A stretch of DNA of 64,000 nucleotides from Pomphorhynchus laevis (taxonomy: Eukaryota > Acanthocephala > Palaeacanthocephala > Echinorhynchida > Pomphorhynchidae), in the NCBI GenBank assembly GCA_012934845.2, contig WNNJ02003746.1:62001-126000 (forward strand). The letters are read 5' to 3'. This document shows, one piece after another, positions 14,401 to 23,400 of this stretch (the first letter of the stretch is position 1; each line of letters begins with the position of its first letter). The position numbers were made by a program, and so were the translations under genes. The notes below the pieces were generated by a model. That model was not told the DNA's origin. It saw nothing but the letters and a program-made list of their open reading frames with translations, and did not search any database.

Positions 14401-17400
14401 TATGTCTGACTCATTATGATTAGTATTTGTTTATCTTATCTATTGACATTTTTATCAATTTTTTTAAATACTACTCTTCCTTATTCCACGCATTGTTTGA
14501 TATAAATTAATCAATTCCTATAATACTGAATAAATAAAAATTTATATTTGTTTTTCTATTTTCTGTTTATCCTTAACATTGTTTATCTCATAACGCTAAT
14601 TATATCTTTAAGAAATTTATCTATTTCTTACCCATTGATATAGTATTTTAACGTTAATACATATTGTATACGTTAATAATGCTATCTTTATTCTAATTCA
14701 AAAATGAATTATTAGTCGTCAATGTTTTATATAACGATTTTCGTAAACAATGAAATTACCAAAATAAGATATTAAGATAATAATAAGATATTGCCGTTTT
14801 GTTTATATTTTTATTTTTCTTAAATTTATCTTTTGTGTATATTTTATTTATTTAGAGTTTTAATTATTTTGCAAATCGATTAAATCTATTTTACTTTTAA
14901 AAATTATCGTAATATATTCGATAATATATTCTAATCAATTCTTTATTCTAATCTACGATACAAACATTGTGTCATATGTGCTTTATCTTAAATATTATTT
15001 TCTTACTTCAGACAATTCGACCTTCAACTCATTCACCAACACTTCCTCAATCAACAGTCGTACCATCAAAAACAGTTCAAATACGTGAACATATTGATGT
15101 TTTAGAACAAAGTCGTGCTGCTATTGAACGATCAGATCTATCTGGTGATATGTACGAACCCAGTCATGTAAATAATCGTATGTTTAATTAATAATCGTAA
15201 GACAAGATGTATTTTTTAAATCGCATTTAAATTTATATTTTATTTTTTAAATATTTTCACTGCAATAATTTCAAATGATCATAAAACATTTTGACGATAA
15301 ATTATTAAAAGACTGTACTCCACCATCAACACAATTATCAACGAATTTTTTACAATTTTCTGTTTTGTATGACTGATGACGGTGACAAAATTAAATGTTA
15401 ATCATTAAATATTACCGAAATATTTAATGATTTTTCATCTTTCTTAAGATAAACAAAATAAATGCAATTAGAAAAAATGCAATGTTTAATGTTAAACAAT
15501 TATCTTTTGCATTTTATTATGCTCCCTTTAAAATATAATTTTATTTAGTCTGCGACATCCAGCAAAGACCACTTCATAGTGATAACAAAAAATGCTTAAT
15601 GTATTTACCAGATGAATTTCTCAACTAAAACTTTTTAATACTATCACATCTCAAGTCAATCTACTTATACATCCATCAAACAATCACTAAGACGGTTTGA
15701 AAAAATATATATATTGAATGATATAATATATATTATATATATTGTTTTTCCCAATATATTATCGATTAATTCTATAGAAATTTGTTAAACTTTGACTTTG
15801 ATAATGCATTTATTACAAAATTCTAAACGAACTCGACCAAATTATTAATTATAAAATTAAAGTCCAACTCCGGATCGCAGAGCGATACGGCATTATAGTC
15901 GATACTAAAAAGTAAACGAGGAAAACGGACATAGATGAGTATCGGAAACTGTCATAGTCCATTAGCAAACAAAGATCTTGACCGGTTTCTGTTTATTAAG
16001 CTTTGTCAGTAGGGACCAGATTTTAAGATTGTTTGGGATCCACCATCACAGCTTAGAAGGGTTCATCGCAAGGATGATTATTACAAGACAACCTTCAAGT
16101 CCACAGGCAACCACAAAAGTGATTTGGCAATATATTATAGAAATATTATTGCAGCATGCCCCCGGATCGTAGAGCGATACGGTATTATAGTCGATACTAA
16201 TAAGTAAACGAAGAAAACGGACATAGATGAGTATTGGAAACCATCACAGTCCATTAGCAATCAACGATCTAGACCGGTTTCTGTTTATTAAGCTTCGTCA
16301 GTAGGGTCCAGATTTTAAGATTGTTTGGGATCCACCATCACAGCTTAGAAGGGTTCATCGCAAGGATGATTATTACAAGACAACCTTCAAGTCCACAGGC
16401 AACCACAAAAGTGATTTGGCAATATATTATAGAAATATTATTGCAGCATGCCCCCGGATCGTAGAGCGATACGGTATTATAGTCGATACTAATAGGTAAA
16501 CGAGGAAAACGGACATAGATGAGTATCGGAAACTGTCATAGTCCATTAGCAATCAAAGATCTAGACCGGTTTCTGTTTATTAAGCTTCGTCAGTAGGGTC
16601 CAGATTTTAAGATTGTTTGGGATCCACCATCACAGCTTAGAAGGGTTCATCGCAAGGATGATTATTACAAGACAACCTTCAAGTCCACAGGCAACCACAA
16701 AAGTGATTTGGCAATATATTATAGAAATATTATTGCAGCATGCCCCCGGATCGTAGAGCGATACGGTATTATAGTCGATACTAATAGGTAAACGAGGAAA
16801 ACGGACATAGATGAGTATCGGAAACTGTCATAGTCCATTAGCAATCAAACGATCTAGACCGGTTTCTGTTTATTAAGCTTCGTCAGTAGGGACCAGATTT
16901 TAAGATTGTTTGGGATCCACCATCACAGCTTAGAAGGGTTCATCGCAAGGATGATTATTACAAGACAACCTTCAAGTCCACAGGCAACCACAAAAGTGAT
17001 TTGGCAATATATTATAGAAATATTATTGCAGCATGCCCCCGGATCGTAGAGCGATACGGTATTATAGTCGATACTAATAGGTAAACGAGGAAAACGGACA
17101 TAGATGAGTATCGGAAACTGTCATAGTCCATTAGCAATCAAAGATCTAGACCGGTTTCTGTTTATTAAGCTTCGTCAGTAGGGTCCAGATTTTAAGATTG
17201 TTTGGGATCCACCATCATAGCTTAGAAGTGTTCATCGCAAGGATGATTATTACAAGACAACCTTCAAGTCTACAGGCAACCACAAAAGTGATTTGGCAAT
17301 ATATTATGGAAATATTATTGCAGCATGCCCCCCGGATCGTAGATCGATACTCCACTTTAGTTGTTACTAATAAGTAAACGAGGAAAACGGACATAAATTT

Positions 17401-20400
17401 ATACTGGATCACGAATACCTTTATGCTGGATCTTTTAGTGGGTCTTGTATAAAGACAAACCTAAGAGAAATCGATGTAATCACCTTTTTATAAATATTTT
17501 ATTTAAAGTTTATTTATTTAATTTGTGGCCTTATTGTATATTATTTTACCAAATGAACGTTTATAGCAGTAAAATTATAATTTATATTTTAATTTTTTGT
17601 TTTTAGCTAGAGAACACAATTTTCCTCCGTTACCTAAGTTCTGTCCATTTCAACCGTGTTTTAGTCAGGACATCCAAAGAGATATCCCGATAGCCTTTCA
17701 AAAATGGACAACATACGCATTCTATTTATGGCTCGGTAAACGTGTTTGCCTGATCGTATTTGATAAAATATTTTCTAAATTTTAATTCGTTAATATTTTA
17801 ATAAGTTTCTGATTATATAATACCAAACATAATTGACACGCTTAAAAACTTAAATCTTTTTAGTTGAATCTTTAATTGTAATAAAAAATTGTTTTCACTC
17901 CTTGATAATAGTTGTTCGTCACTTTCAAGGTGAATTCTGTCGTGTCGCATTTGAAGTGCATGAGTTAAGGCTGCTTGCAAAGATAAATATTTGGTATTCT
18001 AAGTATTGAATGTTTCTTATAAGCGTTAAATCCTTCGTTTGCATCTTTGTATTACCTTAAAACAGATAATCTTCAATGTTTACAAATGCTTAGGCTAAAC
18101 TATCTAACCATTATCTAACCAATATCGTAAAAAGCGGTCTCATCTTCCATCGAGATATAAAATATACCAGACAGTGTAATAACTAGGCATAAATAGAACC
18201 AACTGTTGTTGAAATCAGCACATGTAGTGTGCACAGAACTACAACGGTGAAATGATCGTGTAAGGATAATAGAAAGACCAAACTTTGTAAATATGCATGA
18301 TTTGCTTATGCAACAATATGTGTAAATTTCTGTTTATATAACGCTGTATGATAATATATTAATGTCATATATTTTTCAGTTTGTTATATCATCAAATAAC
18401 TTGGCCGTGTTTGGCCAAATTATATTTGGCCAAATTATATTTGGCCAAATTTTATTTGGCCAAATTATATTTGGCCAAATTATATTTGGCCAAATTATAT
18501 TTGGCCAAATTATATTTGGCCAAACACTATTTATATATTAAAATATTATACAATAATTATATAATATTATAATATAAAATATATATAATATATAATATTA
18601 TATGATAATTATTTAATTATATAATAATAAAAATATTAAAAATATTTTTCAGTTTGTTATATCATCAAATATTTTACCGTGTTTGGCACGTTACCGTGCC
18701 AAACACGGTAACGTGACAAACACGGTCCTGTCGCATTTGAAGTGCATGAGTTAAGGCTGTTTGCAAAAATGCCGGCTTCGACACGCTCTGTAAGGGACCA
18801 TTTGTTGATGATCGTTTGGTTATCGACACATTTCGAAGGTTGAAAGCTTTGTTGCTAATCTGATTAAGCAAATCATCGTTAAATTTCTTGTCCTTAGGCG
18901 GCAATTGGCCCTTCACCACTCGCTTGCTGGTAGTTTCGTTTTCACTTTCAAAATTGATCATACTATTGGGAGATGGAGGAAGATCGTCGAAATGTACAGA
19001 GCCATGTACATTGAATGATTGTTTTGACTAATCGGTTTTATTTAAGCTGTTCTGGATTGAATCAATCATCGTATCATTGATCCACAATTTATTTGCTCAA
19101 AGGGATAGAACTAAATATGGCGTTTATTCGTTATTCAGAGATAAATAAAAATCATTCTTTTTAAAACAAATCATTTTTAATATAATTCTTCCGAGATAAA
19201 CTAAAATATAAAAATTCAACGATGCTCATTGTACAAAAAGTGTATGAAAAACAACTGGGCAATCCAAATTTTTATTTGGATTTAAAATTAATCAAAAATA
19301 TTCAAATTATACAAATTTTTAATAAAGAATTTGTTATATCACCAAAAATAAATGAATACATTAAAAAGTCAAAACATTCAGATCAGTAGACAGTTAGCAA
19401 ACAAAAAATTCTTTCTCCAATCTTCAGCGCCTTCCCAACTTTTATGGCCTCAAATCCAAGGGGATCTGAGCCCTTCCCCCAACCGATCCAACACGCCGCC
19501 TTCGGACTGAAACACCCGGGGTATTTCACGCCTCGAAGTATCCAATTGGCACGGACTATGCTGGGTAAACGAGAGACGAGGAGCTTAAGAAACCTTAGCC
19601 TTTGCTCTTGGGACGTTCTCTCGAAAAAAAGACTAATACCGAGGTAGCCCAAGTGCCTCAATGGCGCACCTGGGTTTTCCCTTTCAATGACAGATGCTGA
19701 GCTCGTTTCAGGGCCCACCTAGCTTTATTCAGGATACGTTTGAGTCTATCCAGTTCAGCTTTCGCCGACCAGTTCGCCGTAACGGTGAACCCCAGGTATT
19801 TTACTCGACTTGTGAAGGTAGGGAGTGGTTGATTAGTCAAAATAGAAGAAAGTGCTAATCTCTTAAGTTTTTTCTTTGTTGCAGGGGTGCCATGAAAGAC
19901 GACCACCTGCGATTTAGCGGAGTTTAACAAAAGATTGGATGTTTGGAGCTGGTCTTTTAATCTTAAAAATAACCGGCTGATGTCAGAGACTACGTCTTTA
20001 CACCTGTGTAGAGTAAACAGGGCTGTGGTGTGATCAGCGCACACCTCTAGACGTTGTTTACGTTTAAATGATTTAAATAGGTTAATGGAGGCAGCAAGGT
20101 ACAAGATAAGAGAAAGTGGTGATCCTTGACGTACACCCGTAATAGGGTAGAACTCACGCGCATCAGGGTCGTCTTTATAATAAAATCGCTTGGTGTACAG
20201 CAGAATCTCCACCCTGTTTCAATTCTCGCATGCAACCCAAGGGACCTGAGAGAAGATCACAAAGGGAATGGAGATGCGGTCAAATGCAGCAGAAAAGTCA
20301 AGGGTAACAGCCACAACTAAACGATGGCTATGCTCCCGACAAAACTGATCCACCTCAACTACTGCTGAATGAACGAGCGACCTTTGACGAACCCATGAAA

Positions 20401-23400
20401 ACCTTGGGGATTCAGATTACGCCTAATTAAATGGTCCCGGATTTTACGCGCAAGCGCTTTTTCGTAAATCGACATGGGGGCATTTTGAATCGAAATGCTT
20501 TGCAGATTTTTAGGACATTATCAGGATTTTTTTAGGTACAAAAACTCTTTTACTTATATTGATGCCCCCTATATCGGATGGGGAGGCTAAAAGCATTGTG
20601 ACGGCCACCTCTCTTCTCTGATCGGCTGTCAGAAGCTGACATACCCGAGAAGAAAGTGGAGCGACGGAGTTGGATGTGCCCGTAAGTGGATCTCAGGAGT
20701 TTAGGATATCTGTAACAGATAAATCCCTATTCCTGAAGTTTCGCCAAGGTGGGATTGGTTGAGGTGATTGAGTGGCTCCATAGTTGTGAAAGGCTAGTGA
20801 CTCCTCCAACACTTTTTTAAGACCTATATTACCTATGCAACCCAATGTCCTTTCCTTCCAACAAACAAATTTATCCTTCTTGAAAATCTTCTAAAAGGAA
20901 GACTGAGAAGGGTTAAGACGAGCAATACTCGCCCTATCGCTACCCAAAATTTTCGAGCACAACTGTGTTCATTATCAGGAATTGTAGCTGTTAAACTGTG
21001 TTCATTTTTATACCATTGCAGGAAACTGCTACATGTCGGTTAGTTCAAATACTCAAAATCCAACAGTAAATTATCTGCTTTTTTAATCACAAACCTAAAA
21101 GGAACCCTGTTTGTGTAGTTTATAGCATCCCTTGCTCTTCGTGTGAGAAATCATATGTTGGACACACCTACGAGGGAGGCTTATTGAATACGTACGCACA
21201 TGTGCACACCCAAGATTTTGCTAAAAAATAAAATTTTGATTGTCCAGGAGTTTCTATATAAAATAAAATTGTAAAATAAAAATCTGAAGAAAAATATGAA
21301 ATGTAAATTACTAAAAAAAATCTAATAGACACCGGGTATTATCGGACAAGATCCAGATTAATAGCAGTATCAAAGCCACATGCGAATGCGTGGTTACAAT
21401 GCGCACACATCTAAGTCTTGGCCTGACCCTTACTAACCAGGAATTTACAATTCTTATAAGAATGTGGTTAGGCCTAAAAATTGCTCCAAGTAACCACGGA
21501 CTGCGAATGATGAGGAGTTCTATGTATGCTAGTGCATAGAACCCTCATCATCTGCCAGAAATCGTACTTTAGGAAGTTTTTCTCGTATTTATTGAAACCG
21601 AAGGAATATCTAAATCAGCTATTTTTGATTGACAAGGATAAATCTATCCCTACAGATGAAAATGAGGTAGTAGGAAGCAAGTAACTAAATGATCCACAGC
21701 TTATTGTAATATTTTATTATGGAATATGTGTTTTTGGTCAATTTGCAGATTCTAAACGAAATGTTATTATTATTTAGTATTTATTATTAATTTTGACTTT
21801 TTGGTTCTAGGCTTGGTTGCCATCTTGTTATTAAATGTACTAGCTGGTTTTGTATGTATGATCGCCGAAATCAGTAAATTCGTCAATCTTATAGTAGCAG
21901 TTATTTGGTTTACCGCAATTTCTCCTCTTAGTTATATGTTGTGGTTTCGTCCACTTTACAAAGCTTTCAGGTATACATTCGAATTAAGAAATCTGTTATT
22001 TTCTATACTGTTCAAAGACAAAACCTTTTTTAAACATATTTATTTGGCTAATGATAACATAATTTTGGAATTTAGATTTTATTCGTAGATGTTTTATTAT
22101 GGCTTTAAAAATATTCTAAATCTCAAAATCAGTTCTTAATTGGTACAGTAAAATTGAATTAGTAAACTCTTGTCTGAACGCTTAACTTTTAATCATTGTT
22201 AAATTGTATCAATTAATTAAATATTAATTTAATATTATTAATACTAATTAAATATTTATTTAAATTCGAAAATTGATGTTTAAATACTTGTAAATTTTTA
22301 TATTTCATTAATTATTAAAATATAATACGCCCTAGATTTAGTTCGGAAATTAAAAGACTTTATCATTGATGACTTTTGTTAGTCCTGATCGGCCTGTCGT
22401 ATGGGTCTGTCACCGGCAGCTTATGCGTTTAGCTCACTCCGCATCTGCTACGCTGCAGAAAGTTTCAAGGGGCACCACGATAAGTAACGGTCACACTCCC
22501 TAAACTCATATTGTACGAATTGTCTGAAATTAAAAAAGAGAACAAATATTTTATTACAAACATCTTTATAATTAAATACTTTAACAGTTATAATCCAATA
22601 GAATTTTATCTGCAGAACTGCTTCTGCAGCAAATGTTGCTGATTGAATTCTTCCAGGTTAAAATCCATAATCGATTATTTTTATACAAATATCCTAAGAT
22701 AATGCTTTGATCGGATGACTTAATTAGTTTTGAAATAGTTACGTTAATAATTTTATAAAATTTTATTTTATTTTTATACAGTGAAGAAAACTTGTATTAC
22801 CATACATAATTGTTTTCTAGATAATTAATGATTGTTTGTTTTAGGAGTGACAGCTCATTAAACTTTATGATATTCTTCTTTGCTTTCTTTCTTCACATCG
22901 TATTTTCGTTCATGATGATCATTGGTGTGTTTCCGACTGGATTTTGGTATACTATCTTAAATGTTACACTATGTAGTAAAACATTTATTAAGTGGATTGA
23001 TGATAGCGATTGAAATGATGAACAACAGTGGATTTTCATATAAATTCGCTGGAATTGTTTGTACCCTCGTCACAATTTTACTTACACTGGAAGCAATTGC
23101 CAGCATTATTGTTCTTATTCAGGTTTGAAATTATTATCTAGAATTATGTAATTTCCTATTCAGCGGCACTTGCTTTAAAATACATTATTTTAAAATGTCA
23201 GCTATTGGTTCAGGTTTCTGAATTCTTAAGCGAAGCATATTTAAAGTCATGTAAAGTGTTTCGCTTTGAAATGTTAAAACGCAAATCTCCCTTTGATATT
23301 CGTAGTTGATCAGATGGAAATCATCTGCTTACCTGAAATGTTTTAATTCGGAAGGTATCCTTAAATTGAACATTCATTATGAAAGCCTTAAAACTACATT

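Noticed and set aside
15900-16260. Hammerhead-like GATGAG...GGAAAC...GTC in every 292-bp satellite unit
   Set aside because: The first two core bases are wrong (TAGATGA instead of CTGATGA), stem II cannot form and stem I does not pair, so it is not a credible ribozyme even though satellite hammerheads exist in some animals.
13405-18525. CRISPR-like arrays
   Set aside because: Units are contiguous tandem repeats without spacers, in a spliced eukaryotic gene.
22382-22505. tRNA or tRNA-derived SINE
   Set aside because: A weak A-box-like string only; no B box (GGTTCGA) and no cloverleaf on either strand.
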